A program made the translations under genes and the position numbers. Source: CAYUCJ01 sp049282265 (GTDB taxonomy: Bacteria; Desulfobacterota; DSM-4660; Desulfatiglandales; Desulfatiglandaceae). Taken from it: DNA of 64,000 bases. The stretch lies in contig JBAPTR010000003.1 in NCBI GenBank assembly GCA_049282265.1, positions 1 through 64,000 on the forward strand. The letters run 5' to 3'. The notes below the pieces were generated by a model. That model searched no databases, was not told the DNA's origin, and saw only the letters and a list, made by a program, of their open reading frames with translations. Below, piece after piece: positions 1-7,944 of the stretch (position 1 is the first letter of the stretch; the number at the start of each line of letters is the position of its first letter).

Positions 1-51
1 GAACAATTTCTTTCAACGGAGCGCAAAAAGCCGCGCCCGCCGAAGGATACG

Positions 52-78
52 TTAGGCAGAAGCATCGGACTGGATAGA
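52..78. repeat. 27-bp direct repeat, copy 1
   Basis: These 27 bases, which are the 3' end and stop codon of hicB, are identical to 1510-1536. Identity stops abruptly on both sides. The two copies bracket both hicAB pairs, so the intervening 1.4 kb was probably inserted, duplicated or rearranged by recombination at this sequence. Confidence 0.85.
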
Positions 79-468
79 TTGAATAGCATTCTGGGCCGCA
101 TGAACTAAGAATGATGATCTTGACATACCGTGTTTTTTAGCAGCGGCATCGATCTGTTTTAGCGTCATTTCAGGTACGGTAACATTCACCCTAACTGTGC
201 GGGGTTTGGCGTCAGGTACTGAAACGACCAAATAAGCGATCGCATTGGCGTAATCGGGATCGCTCATAATATCTTCGAGCCGGGAGGGAACAGGCAATTG
301 TTCGCCGTCTTCGAGCATACCATGGATATGAAGGGTGAGAGCTTCCTGAGCCATATCCTTGGCTTCATCGATATTTTTCCCAGCGGTAATGCATCCGGGA
401 AAATCCGGAAACGATACGCCGAAATCTGATTTGACTTCTTTATGAACGATAGCAATATAGTTTGCCAT
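52..468 (-). CDS. hicB: HicB family antitoxin (pair 1)
   Basis: The 138-residue protein has the two-part HicB layout. The N-terminal half (about residues 1-70) is the degenerate RNase-H-like HicB fold (DFGVSFPDFPGC, then an acidic helix). The C-terminal part (about 88-130) is a ribbon-helix-helix DNA-binding segment (RVNVTVPEMTLKQIDAAA, then MSRSSFLVHAA). HicB antitoxins bind and block the HicA RNase and repress their own operon. It lies 9 bp downstream of hicA (478-666) on the same strand, the usual hicA-hicB order. The last eight codons and stop (52-78) recur exactly as a 27-bp direct repeat at 1510-1536, where there is no hicB gene. Family assignment is confident; activity is untested. Confidence 0.9.
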   Translation of the reverse strand: MANYIAIVHKEVKSDFGVSFPDFPGCITAGKNIDEAKDMAQEALTLHIHGMLEDGEQLPVPSRLEDIMSDPDYANAIAYLVVSVPDAKPRTVRVNVTVPEMTLKQIDAAAKKHGMSRSSFLVHAAQNAIQSIQSDASA

Positions 469-477
469 GCTAATACC

Positions 478-666
478 TCATCTGAATTTGATGCCTGACT
501 GGCGTTCGATACTTTTTAATGTGCCAATTGGTATATCTTTTTTGGGATGTGGAACAGTGACTCGTCCTTTTCGTTCTGGATGCCGGAATTGGGTGTGAGA
601 GCCAACTTTTGCAATTTCGAACCACCCATTTTCCTTAAGTATTTTGATGATTCTTCGGCTATCCAT
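478..666 (-). CDS. hicA: HicA family toxin (pair 1)
   Basis: This 62-residue protein is a typical HicA: a small dsRBD-like mRNA interferase that cleaves mRNA when free of HicB. It shows the N-terminal helix (SRRIIKILKENGW), the conserved G-S-H carrying the catalytic histidine (KVGSHTQFRHPE), the basic VTVPHPKKDI strand and the final helix (GTLKSIERQSGI). It is first in the hicA-hicB operon. A TTGACA -35 (697-702), a 16-bp spacer and TATTAA (675-680) lie just upstream, and the -10 is inside a palindrome, which fits autorepression by HicB. Length is normal for the family. Confidence 0.9.
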   Translation of the reverse strand: MDSRRIIKILKENGWFEIAKVGSHTQFRHPERKGRVTVPHPKKDIPIGTLKSIERQSGIKFR

Positions 667-668
667 AG

Positions 669-702
669 TGTGTATTAATACACATTAGTCATGTTTTGTC
701 AA
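669..702 (-). promoter_or_regulatory. hicAB-1 promoter with palindromic operator
   Basis: Bases 669-684 form a perfect 16-bp palindrome (TGTGTATTAATACACA). On the minus strand TTGACA (697-702) and TATTAA (675-680) are spaced by 16 bp, so the palindrome covers the -10. It ends 2 bp before the hicA start codon. It is the natural candidate for the HicB operator. Confidence 0.6.
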
Positions 703-777
703 TCATAATCGGATAACCATGGCATGAACCATGACCGGATTTTCGCTGGTGCTCAAACCCGGCAGGTTATGCCTACG

Positions 778-1119
778 TTAGTGCTGAGAGGAGATGAATT
801 GTTCGGCAGCTGCAGCGAGAAGTTCAGAACGTTTCATGCCATGTTTCCCCCTATACTCATCCACATCATTTAGGAGAGATTCAGGGAAGATAACATTAAA
901 TCGTTTTTTCGGTTCATTGATAATTTGACTTCTTGGTTTTGGTATAGGTTTCCCATGTTTTTTGGCGGTTTCGATCCATAATTTCATAGCTATCTCTATT
1001 TCTTTAAGAGCTTCTTCTGGTGTTTCTCCAAACGCGGAACACCCTTTAAGCTCTTCGATCTCAGCGATATAATCGCCATCGCCTTCGGGATCGGGAAAAA
1101 TTTTTAAAGTATATTCCAT
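778..1119 (-). CDS. hicB: HicB family antitoxin (pair 2)
   Basis: This 113-residue second HicB is clearly different in sequence from the first. Residues 1-60 carry the HicB fold (DPEGDGDYIAEIEELKGCSAFG, EALKEIEIAMKLWIE). The C-terminus (about 75-110) is a ribbon-helix-helix segment (RFNVIFPESLLNDVDEYRG, MKRSELLAAAAEQF). It follows its hicA by 2 bp, so the two are probably translated together. The divergence argues against a recent tandem duplication and for separate acquisition of two modules side by side. Confidence 0.88.
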   Translation of the reverse strand: MEYTLKIFPDPEGDGDYIAEIEELKGCSAFGETPEEALKEIEIAMKLWIETAKKHGKPIPKPRSQIINEPKKRFNVIFPESLLNDVDEYRGKHGMKRSELLAAAAEQFISSQH

Positions 1120-1121
1120 GA

Positions 1122-1358
1122 TTATTCTCCATCAATAATTTTAATTGCTTGTTTTACCTGATAAGTTTTAGCTGTACCGTCTTTCTTTTTTTGAATATTA
1201 ATAGGTGTTTCTATAATCGGATGTACAAAAATATGATGACTCCCATTTACTCTGTCAAGAAAGAATCCATTATCTTCCAGCCAGTTTACAAGGTCCTGGA
1301 ATTTAATATTATTCGGATTCCTTCTAATCTTTTGATTTAATTTATCAGTTTTTGTCAT
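1122..1358 (-). CDS. hicA: HicA family toxin (pair 2)
   Basis: This 78-residue HicA-like toxin has the recognition helix (FQDLVNWLEDNGFFLDR), the catalytic-histidine motif (VNGSHHIFVHP), the ETPINIQ strand and the last helix (TYQVKQAIKIID). It is longer at the N-terminus than pair 1 and belongs to a different HicA branch. The promoter is TTGACA (1419-1424), 17 bp, TAATAT (1396-1401), with an operator-like palindrome between the two boxes. The local AT content is higher than in the metabolic genes to the right, as is common for acquired toxin-antitoxin modules. Confidence 0.85.
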   Translation of the reverse strand: MTKTDKLNQKIRRNPNNIKFQDLVNWLEDNGFFLDRVNGSHHIFVHPIIETPINIQKKKDGTAKTYQVKQAIKIIDGE

Positions 1359-1395
1359 CGTTTAAGGGTTTTAAGTTTACTGTTTTTTTACACTT

Positions 1396-1424
1396 ATATT
1401 AGTGTGTAATTACACATATGTCAA
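1396..1424 (-). promoter_or_regulatory. hicAB-2 promoter with palindromic operator
   Basis: On the minus strand TTGACA (1419-1424) and TAATAT (1396-1401) are separated by 17 bp. A perfect 14-bp palindrome, TGTGTAATTACACA (1403-1416), fills the spacer. It shares the TGTGTA half-site with the pair-1 operator, but the half-sites are 2 bp apart here and 4 bp apart there. Confidence 0.6.
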
Positions 1425-1509
1425 AATAATAATTAAAATGGCACTAACCTCTTAATCAACCAGACCGGCTATAAAACTGCCGGCTGGTTATCAAGCCGTT
1501 GTGAAAAGT

Positions 1510-1536
1510 TTAGGCAGAAGCATCGGACTGGATAGA
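1510..1536. repeat. 27-bp direct repeat, copy 2
   Basis: Exact copy of 52-78, the 3' end of hicB pair 1, but here it is detached from any hicB gene and lies just before the ribosome-binding site of the broken hydrolase at 1549. Confidence 0.85.
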
Positions 1537-1548
1537 AGGAGGAAAACG

Positions 1549-1855
1549 ATGGGAAAGCATTTTGTTCTGATTCACGGTGCGTGGCATGGAGGATGGTGTT
1601 GGGATGGTGTAGTAGAGGAACTGAAACTGGCAGGGCATACAGCTGAGGCACCTACTATGCCAGGACACCACCCGGATGATGATTCCTAAATCGGTTGTGT
1701 TTTGTAAAGAAGACGCCTCGCTACCACCTGGTGCATTTATAGGTATGGCTCAGGGACTGGGGGACTACAGGCTCATTGAAGTTGATGGAGGGCACGAAGC
1801 CCTTTTTACAAATCCTGGTGTTGTTGCCGAAGGCATACTAAAGGCTGTTAAATAG
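1549..1855 (+). pseudogene. Internally deleted alpha/beta hydrolase
   Basis: The ATG at 1549 follows a good AAGGAGG at 1536-1542 and opens a typical hydrolase N-terminus (HFVLIHGAWHGGWCWDGVVEEL, APTMPGH; the HG of the oxyanion strand is visible). The frame stops at 1689. In another frame, from about 1679, comes a typical C-terminus (IPKSVVFCKEDASLPPGAF, GGHEALFTNPGVVAEGILK) with the catalytic-histidine GGHE, ending at TAG 1853-1855. Together they give about 100 residues instead of roughly 230-250. The central part with the serine nucleophile elbow and cap is gone, and the junction near 1676-1682 shifts the frame. The family resembles plant-esterase-like (EstC-type) hydrolases. Confidence 0.75.
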
Positions 1856-2400
1856 CATTTCTTTTATGAAAATAATTTGAATTAATACAAATTGACTCCT
1901 TAGCACACTCCATGTCAAGGTGAAAACGCCATGAAACGATAGGCGTTCCCCGATCGCCCCCTAAACCGCCGTTTCCTCTCCCCGTCCACCCGTTCCCTGC
2001 CCTTGCGGCTTTGAGCCCTCCCTATGCGCATGACCCGAGACCGCATATGGATGGTCACCCGAATTCAAGTGGTGGGCATGATCCTCTTGAAACCGGCTTT
2101 CAAATATCTCCGGGTTCACCCTCCGGGCCATGGATCCTGAAGCCCTTGTCCCAATACTCTTCGGACGAACATGGAGGGGTTTCTTCCGATTTTTTGTTGA
2201 CAGGAGTAAATGATAGTTGCATTCCTAATTCGGTTTGGCGTACAAGACTCAATGCGCTTCATTTGATGGTTCTTTTCCGGCACTCTGTGAGCAGTTTGGC
2301 CTGGGAATGGACCATAGGGGAACCCGGAAATGTGAAATAGCGGATCCCGGGAAGCTGGAGAGAGATGCTTACTACGAAATAGTTGGGAGGAATATCTGTT
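1856..2400. other. Intergenic region, no gene recognised
   Basis: I see no convincing gene in these 545 bases. The open frames on either strand lack ribosome-binding sites and recognisable motifs. The only clear signal is GGGAGG at 2385-2390, the ribosome-binding site for the transporter at 2401. Confidence 0.5.
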
Positions 2401-4140
2401 ATGCGGCCGATCAAGTTTTTTTGTATGTCCATTTTTTTGCTGATTTGTTTTTTTGTTGCAGCACCGGTTCACGCCGGCCAAATCCAGGCAGCCGTCTCGC
2501 CCGGAGGAATCACCTCGACGAAAGCTACTGTTAACCTCTTAGGGAGAATCGTCGACACTGAAAACAAGCCCGTTGATGAAGTGAAGGTTCAAATTTTTGT
2601 GGACGGCAAAGAAGTGGATCATTTTCTTACCGATGTGGACGGCAAGTATGTTTCTCACTTCCAGTTTCCCGAGGGAAGCATCCCCTCGGCCCTGATCCGG
2701 ATAAAGGCTTCCAAAGCCAGTTTCAAGAAACAGGTGCTCGAAATTCGGGGATCCGGGCTTGCGAATCAAAACGGGAATTTTTTCATCAAAGGCAATATGA
2801 TGCTCCCGAGAGTTCTGGGACCCGCCTTCTGGATAGCCACGATAATCTTCATTCTGGTTTATGCGATGATCTCCTTTGAACTCCTTCACCGGACCGTCGC
2901 CTCCATGCTTGGTGCGTCTCTGATGCTGCTCATTTCCTATACCTTCGGAACCATTGATCCGGCCTTTCGGATCTTTTCCTTCAAGACGGCCATCGCCTCC
3001 ATTGACATGAATGTGATCTTCCTGCTCTTGGGGATGATGGTCATCGTCGGGGTGTTGAAATATACCGGCGTGTTCCAATGGTGTGCCTATATGGCCTACA
3101 AGCTGGCCAGGGGCAAGGTCTTTCTCCTGACCATTTTCCTGATCGTTTTTACGGGAGTCACCTCGGCATTCATCGACAATGTGACCACCATGCTTCTCCT
3201 TACAGGGGTCGCCATCGAGATTTGCGTGTCTCTCTCCATCAACCCACTGGCCATGCTGATCCCTCTGGTCCTGGCCTCCAACATAGGGGGAACAGCCACG
3301 CTCATCGGTGATCCGCCCAACATCATGATCGGATCTTATGCCCATCTGAGTTTTATGAATTTTGTGGTGGCCTTGGGCATTGTTTGCGGGCTGGCCGCCA
3401 TTGCACTCATCATTATGAGCAAATTCGTCTGGGGTAAAGATTATGCCTTGGGAAAGGTCGACAATGTCGAGGAAAATGTCGAGACACTGAAAAGAAGATA
3501 CAAGATTACCGACCCCAGCCTTCTTATTTACGGGTTGGGCATCCTGGGCTTTGTGGTATTCCTGTTTATCAGCCACGGCTACTGGCACATGGAGGTCAGC
3601 ATTGCGGCCCTGATGGGTGCCGCCGTACTGATGACCATTGCCATATTGACAAAGAAAGTGAATCTGAACGAGTTGATCGAGAAGGACATTGAATGGGCGA
3701 CTCTCTTGTTCTTTATCTTCCTCTTTATGATTGTGGGCGGTGTAGATTCGAGCGGACTGCTCGATCTCATTGCAGGCTGGATTCTCCAGCTGTCCCACGG
3801 CAGCTTTGTTGCTTCATGCTCCCTGATCATCTGGGTGTCTGCCATCCTGTCCGCCTTTGTGGACAACATCCCCTTCACGGCTACCATGCTGCCCGTGGTC
3901 GGTTATCTCAGCACCGTCATTCCCGGGGCCGGCAATACGCTCTGGTGGGCGCTGGCCCTTGGCGCGTGCTTCGGCGGGAACGGGACCATCATCGGAGCTT
4001 CGGCCAATGTGGTGACTATGGGGATTGCGGAATCACGGGGATACCGGATAACTTTCGGGGGATTTATGAAGACCGCCTTTCCCTTCATGCTGATCAGCGT
4101 GGCCATAGGTTATGTATGGTTGCTGGTCTTCAAACCCTAA
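2401..4140 (+). CDS. ArsB/NhaD-type ion transporter with exported N-terminal domain
   Basis: This 579-residue protein starts at ATG 2401 behind GGGAGG (2385-2390); an in-frame TTG at 2383 is less likely. Residues 1-25 form a signal peptide (FLLICFFVAAPVHA). Residues about 35-120 look like a small beta-sandwich of the carboxypeptidase-regulatory type (VDTENKPVDEVKVQIFVDG, TDVDGKYVSHF). From about 145 on there are some ten membrane segments with the hallmarks of the ion-transporter superfamily: two internal halves, with SAFIDNVTTM and SNIGGTATLIGDPPNI in the first half and SAFVDNIPFTATM in the second. Family members move anions, arsenite, Na+/H+ or dicarboxylates; the substrate here cannot be read. 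It stands alone, with no ars genes nearby. Confidence 0.8.
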   Translation: MRPIKFFCMSIFLLICFFVAAPVHAGQIQAAVSPGGITSTKATVNLLGRIVDTENKPVDEVKVQIFVDGKEVDHFLTDVDGKYVSHFQFPEGSIPSALIRIKASKASFKKQVLEIRGSGLANQNGNFFIKGNMMLPRVLGPAFWIATIIFILVYAMISFELLHRTVASMLGASLMLLISYTFGTIDPAFRIFSFKTAIASIDMNVIFLLLGMMVIVGVLKYTGVFQWCAYMAYKLARGKVFLLTIFLIVFTGVTSAFIDNVTTMLLLTGVAIEICVSLSINPLAMLIPLVLASNIGGTATLIGDPPNIMIGSYAHLSFMNFVVALGIVCGLAAIALIIMSKFVWGKDYALGKVDNVEENVETLKRRYKITDPSLLIYGLGILGFVVFLFISHGYWHMEVSIAALMGAAVLMTIAILTKKVNLNELIEKDIEWATLLFFIFLFMIVGGVDSSGLLDLIAGWILQLSHGSFVASCSLIIWVSAILSAFVDNIPFTATMLPVVGYLSTVIPGAGNTLWWALALGACFGGNGTIIGASANVVTMGIAESRGYRITFGGFMKTAFPFMLISVAIGYVWLLVFKP

Positions 4141-4706
4141 CCGGGGACATAGGTTGAATGGGTACTTTCCGAAAAACCGGGTCGGGATGCTGGGATGAAA
4201 GTGGCCTGCCTGGATTTCATCGATAATGTCGAGCCCATGCATCAAGATCTTCACGATGCACAAAGGATTCAGCTTCTCAAGGCACTGGGAGCCCAAATGA
4301 TCGACCGATCAATCTGGGACACCATATCCGATACTCAGCCGCCAAAGCAGATCGTGAATAGAAGAATCATACTTCCCCTGACAACGCCGGAACTCGCACG
4401 CAAACACGCAGTTATTCCGCACCGTTTGCCTGCCCCGGTCACCAGGGCTGTCTTGCCTTTCAGGTCGTCATACATCTTTCATCTCCCGTCTCTATCAAAA
4501 AGATTCATGACCACGCCCTCAGATCCTCCAGGCCGCCATCTAATCGAACGGCGTTCGATAATCGTCAGTGGCGGCTTCGGGGGCAGGACCCGGCTGTGCG
4601 TCAGGCTGAACTGTCTCGGGCACAGGGGACGTACAGGGGGATGTGGGACTAAATCAGCCGCACATCAGAGCAGATGCAACGACGGTAAGGGTTAGGCGCG
4701 GAAAAC
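4141..4706. other. Intergenic region, no gene recognised
   Basis: This region separates the transporter from the cyclase gene. A 166-codon frame (4195-4695) has no ribosome-binding site and turns into low-complexity Arg/Gly/Ser sequence, so I do not call it. A 17-bp inverted repeat (ATCGAACG-G-CGTTCGAT, 4543-4559) could be a protein-binding site. Confidence 0.4.
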
Positions 4707-4744
4707 AAAAACCCAAATCGACCTATGAGTCGACTTGGGTTTTT
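4707..4744 (-). terminator. Rho-independent terminator, probably bidirectional
   Basis: A 16-bp stem with one mismatch (4707-4722 with 4729-4744, loop CTATGA) has A-rich and T-rich outer ends, so it can end transcription from either side. It most plausibly ends the minus-strand cyclase gene (4830-5798) and any read-through from the transporter. Confidence 0.75.
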
Positions 4745-4829
4745 AAGGCTTAACCTTGTTAATTGCTCTGTAAGCTTGATGACTGAACCCTTCCGGCAAT
4801 CATTCAGCCATCAAGCTCCGTTCAGTCTA

Positions 4830-5798
4830 TTAGTGATCGCCGTATTTGTAAACGCGATCAGGAACATCGTTTACCTGATCTTCATCAATGATCGCAAATG
4901 CCCGAACCATGGAACCATCACCGCAATAAAGGTTTAATGGTGCGCCTATAATGGCAAAACGCTTACCTACAACCTTTTCAACCTGACCTCCAATGTTTTC
5001 CCAGCCAACCTTACCGTTACCAAGCAAGAGCTTATGGCAAGGTTCCCAGGTACCGTTACACAGGCCCTTTTCTTCAACGAGCCCATAAAGCTCATCATAT
5101 GCCTCTTGACCATGAATTTTAATATACAGATCACGGTCAAAATGTGCATACTCTTCCTCACCAAAACGCTCAATGTATTCATATTTCAGTGGGCGCCCGG
5201 AATAACCAGGAAGATTCATTGAAAGCGGTCCGGCCTGTGAGCCAATCGATGTGTGCAGAGGATGATCAAGGGCCTGCTGATCGACGCCAAGGGCCTTGAT
5301 ATCATGCTTCATACACCAGTGCCCAACAGAAGCCCCAACACCCGGGGCATAACAATAATATTTCTTTGAATCATCCCAGATCTTGGATACACCAGTGTAT
5401 ACAACCACTACCATGTCTTTAAGCTCTTCATGGGTGACTCCGGTTTTGGCTAGTGCCTCATCCATGTGCTCAGCCTTGATCAAGGTCCACTCGGGGACAT
5501 GGGAAAGATCAAGACAAACCGCGTCACCACAGTAAGCAAAAATATCCATTTCATGGGTATAACGGGCGCGGCGGCCATCGAATTCAGTTTCAATTACGTG
5601 ACGAGGTGAATCTGCATGTGTACCATTATGCATAGGCATTGCAAAATACTGACTCAACACACCCGACTTTGCCAAGCCATGACCTCGGGTAATTGCCGGC
5701 TGAGGAAAGTAAGGCCACTGTGGTGAATAAGCGCCGACCGGATGACTTAAATCTATGATTTTTTTCCCTTTAAAAATGCTTTCGTATTGGTTTGGCAT
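4830..5798 (-). CDS. Cyclase-family (kynurenine formamidase-like) metal hydrolase
   Basis: This 322-residue protein belongs to the cyclase family (Pfam PF04199), metal-dependent hydrolases that include kynurenine formamidase and isatin hydrolase. The metal-binding signature H-x-G-T-H-x-D-x-P-x-H is present (HNGTHADSPRH, about residues 57-67), together with an early DLSHPVG strand and a later H-W/D-Q segment (GVDQQALDHPLH). There is no signal peptide, so it acts in the cytoplasm. It is longer than kynurenine formamidases (about 210 residues) because of a C-terminal extension. The start has a clear AAGGAG. No tryptophan-degradation genes are adjacent, so the substrate is open. Confidence 0.85.
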   Translation of the reverse strand: MPNQYESIFKGKKIIDLSHPVGAYSPQWPYFPQPAITRGHGLAKSGVLSQYFAMPMHNGTHADSPRHVIETEFDGRRARYTHEMDIFAYCGDAVCLDLSHVPEWTLIKAEHMDEALAKTGVTHEELKDMVVVVYTGVSKIWDDSKKYYCYAPGVGASVGHWCMKHDIKALGVDQQALDHPLHTSIGSQAGPLSMNLPGYSGRPLKYEYIERFGEEEYAHFDRDLYIKIHGQEAYDELYGLVEEKGLCNGTWEPCHKLLLGNGKVGWENIGGQVEKVVGKRFAIIGAPLNLYCGDGSMVRAFAIIDEDQVNDVPDRVYKYGDH

Positions 5799-6264
5799 TG
5801 GTTTACTCCTTTGCAGTTATTTATTAGGGCCAATCTTATAATTAAAACAATCTAGCCCATTTGGATTGCTTTAATAACTTACCTTGAAACTTGCCTTGAG
5901 GGGCAAAAACGCACACCTTAAACGGGACCTATTCTGATGGAATTGAACTTATGTGTCAAGGCCTAAATCGGCACGTATACTGCAAAGGTTCCAGGTTCAG
6001 CGGAATCATTGGGGAACGTAATAAGAGCGCTTTAACCGTAAACCGTGAACTTTGAACCTCTCAATCTGATCTTATATCGGCCTCCCGTTCAGGCAGATTT
6101 ATACCTTCAGCAAATCTCCTTCTAAATCCTGGATTCGCGGTAATCTCAATACAATTAGTTCTGGTGATAATACTTTGAGATGGACATGGGGGACCTTGAA
6201 TATTAAAATGAAGCTGATAAGAAGTATGGTTACTTAATTCCTTAAACACGGAAAGGAGAGTAAG
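5799..6264. other. Intergenic region, no gene recognised
   Basis: These 466 bases lie between divergent genes and hold the promoters of both, but none stands out. A minus-strand frame (6061-6294, 77 codons) overlaps the next gene and lacks a ribosome-binding site. GTTCAAAGTTCA-type sequence near 6040-6060 recurs near 35341-35375. Confidence 0.4.
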
Positions 6265-6564
6265 ATGAATGTCACCGTCATTGTCGCTTTTCAAGCAAAG
6301 CCCGATCAGGTAGAGTCTCTGCTGACTTTACTATCCGGCGTACAGGCTCGCGTCATCGAAGCCGGCTGTCTTAGCATTTCTCTCTTACAGGACCAAGATG
6401 ATCCTACACGTATCTTTGAAATAGAAGTATGGCGAACAGCCGATGACCACAAACGCTTCATTCAATCGGCTACTTCATCTGGTGCTTTTAAGCCATTTGA
6501 TGCGTTACTGGCAGCACCCTTCAAGGGCAATTATCTGGACACGGTGAAACACTCTGAAACATAA
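6265..6564 (+). CDS. ABM-domain (YgiN-like) monooxygenase family protein
   Basis: This 99-residue protein has the single ferredoxin-like fold of the antibiotic-biosynthesis-monooxygenase family: VTVIVAFQAKPDQVESLLTLL, SISLLQDQDDPTRIFEIEVWR, DDHKRFIQSA. Family members oxidise quinones or aromatic substrates without cofactors, or bind heme; many have unknown roles. The start has AAAGGAG 5-11 bases upstream. The MBL-fold gene at 6735 follows on the same strand, and the two may form a small operon. The specific reaction cannot be deduced. Confidence 0.8.
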   Translation: MNVTVIVAFQAKPDQVESLLTLLSGVQARVIEAGCLSISLLQDQDDPTRIFEIEVWRTADDHKRFIQSATSSGAFKPFDALLAAPFKGNYLDTVKHSET

Positions 6565-6734
6565 GCCCATTTGCATCTTGAGTCTCGCGGGACAGATCGG
6601 TTTCATCCGTCATCGGCCACCCTGCGGTGAGGCGGTCTATCCCTGCCCATGTCCCCATTTTCGCTGTTTATAACGGAATTACGGGAGCTTGAAAACATCA
6701 GGCTCGAATTGCTGACAACAGGAAAGTTGCTCCA

Positions 6735-7703
6735 ATGCCTTATATCACAACTCCGGGACAAATCGCCAAGCATGTCTATCTTACCGACACAAATCAATTT
6801 AGCAAAGAGCGGCAGACTTCCGCCTTTATTTATTGGGACGGTGACACCTGCCTGTTGATGGATGTGGGGACCTCCGACGATGTTGAGACACTTTTCAGGA
6901 ATCTGATCCGGCTCGGCATTCCGGAAAACAAGGTGATCGGTATCGTGCTTACGCATTACCATTTTGACCATGGTGGTGGCGCACCGACGCTTTGGCAAGA
7001 ATTATCAAGACGAAATCCAGATTTCAGGATTATCGTTCCAAAAGAGACATACCACAAGCTACAAGACGCCGAATCCCATATAAGGGGTGCCAGAACAACT
7101 TATGGTGACAAAGTCGGCAAGATACTGAGGTTGCCGGAAAAGGCCTATACTCTTGTTGAAAAAGACGTTTTCCTGCCCATTAAACTGGGCGATGGATATC
7201 GGCTGCAACTCACTGCCGTCCCCGGCCACAGCGATGACCATTGCGCCCCCACCCTGTTTCAAAACGGCATACCGGTCTTTTGCTTTTCGGGTGAATCATG
7301 CGGTGCACTCTGCAGGGCACCCATACCTATCTCCATGCCCACAAGCATGCCACCGGCGTTCGATTTTGAAACATATATGGACAGCTGCCGTAAGGTTGCG
7401 TCACTGGCACCGGAAATCCTGGGGTTTGGCCATTTCGGCGCAATTGTTGGTAAGGCGGAGATAGCAGATTACCTTGCCCAACACCAGAAAGAGATGCATC
7501 GATTTCGCGATACCGTTATCCGCGCATATAAGGAGCAGCCCGATACGCGATATGTGGTTAAACAGGTCCTGAGGTTCTTTGAACTGCAAGGGAATATCAG
7601 CAGCAATGAGTCGGAGACAAATTCGCACAACGTTATATTCGCCTTTACCTTCGGTATGATGATCGACCTCGGTTACCGCAAAGCCAAATATGAACAGCGG
7701 TAA
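6735..7703 (+). CDS. MBL-fold metallo-hydrolase
   Basis: This 322-residue protein has the metallo-beta-lactamase fold. The metal-binding H-x-H-x-D-H is clear (THYHFDHGGG, about residues 73-82), followed by the second-site histidine (VPGHSDDHCA), an acidic ligand position (FCFSGESCG) and the last histidine (GFGHFGAIVG). A long helical C-terminal part (about 230-322) follows, as in MBL proteins such as glyoxalase-II-like enzymes and sulfur dioxygenases that act on thioesters or similar compounds. There is no signal peptide. The ribosome-binding site is weak (GGAAAG 8 bases upstream). The substrate is unknown. Confidence 0.85.
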   Translation: MPYITTPGQIAKHVYLTDTNQFSKERQTSAFIYWDGDTCLLMDVGTSDDVETLFRNLIRLGIPENKVIGIVLTHYHFDHGGGAPTLWQELSRRNPDFRIIVPKETYHKLQDAESHIRGARTTYGDKVGKILRLPEKAYTLVEKDVFLPIKLGDGYRLQLTAVPGHSDDHCAPTLFQNGIPVFCFSGESCGALCRAPIPISMPTSMPPAFDFETYMDSCRKVASLAPEILGFGHFGAIVGKAEIADYLAQHQKEMHRFRDTVIRAYKEQPDTRYVVKQVLRFFELQGNISSNESETNSHNVIFAFTFGMMIDLGYRKAKYEQR

Positions 7704-7819
7704 ATGATCAGTAGTGGTACTGCAACTGGGCGATATGAAACGATTACAATATGGTATTTACAATCCCATCTCACTTGCGATAGACTTTAGCAAGCGTACA
7801 TAGGTTCTTACTCCTTCCC

Positions 7820-7942
7820 CCTCCCGGGGACTTTCCCGGAGGAAGCGCCTATATTATTTCCCCCGGATCCGTAAGACCTGCCTGGGTCCTCCGGAGGTAG
7901 CGGGTTCGGTCAAAAACCGAGGGGAAAAACCCAGGAGTTCGC
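7820..7942 (+). ncRNA. Structured 5' leader, possible riboswitch of unknown class
   Basis: Upstream of the ThiF gene a strong hairpin (7820-7842, CCTCC...GGAGG arms with GGG/CCC inside) is followed by what can fold as a three-way junction: P1 CCTGGGT (7881-7887) with ACCCAGG (7929-7935), P2 CCTCCGGAGG (7888-7897) and P3 TCGGT/ACCGA (7906-7920, loop CAAAA). The 3' strand of P1 contains part of the ribosome-binding site AGGAG (7933-7937), so closing P1 would hide it. I cannot assign a known riboswitch class by eye. The Moco/Tuco motif is worth testing because E1-like enzymes serve cofactor pathways. Confidence 0.4.
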
Positions 7943-7944
7943 GG

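Noticed and set aside
2539..3798. 419-codon antisense frame across the ArsB-like transporter
   Set aside because: His/Gln/Asp-rich product without motifs; it mirrors membrane-segment codons on the coding strand.
4543..4559. Inverted repeat CGAAC-GGC-GTTCG, similar to a Gram-positive LexA box
   Set aside because: The spacing is 3 instead of 4 bp and no SOS-type gene is near; kept only as an unassigned palindrome.
4195..4695. 166-codon plus-strand open frame
   Set aside because: No ribosome-binding site, no recognisable motif, and a low-complexity Arg/Gly/Ser C-terminal half typical of chance frames in GC-rich spacer DNA.
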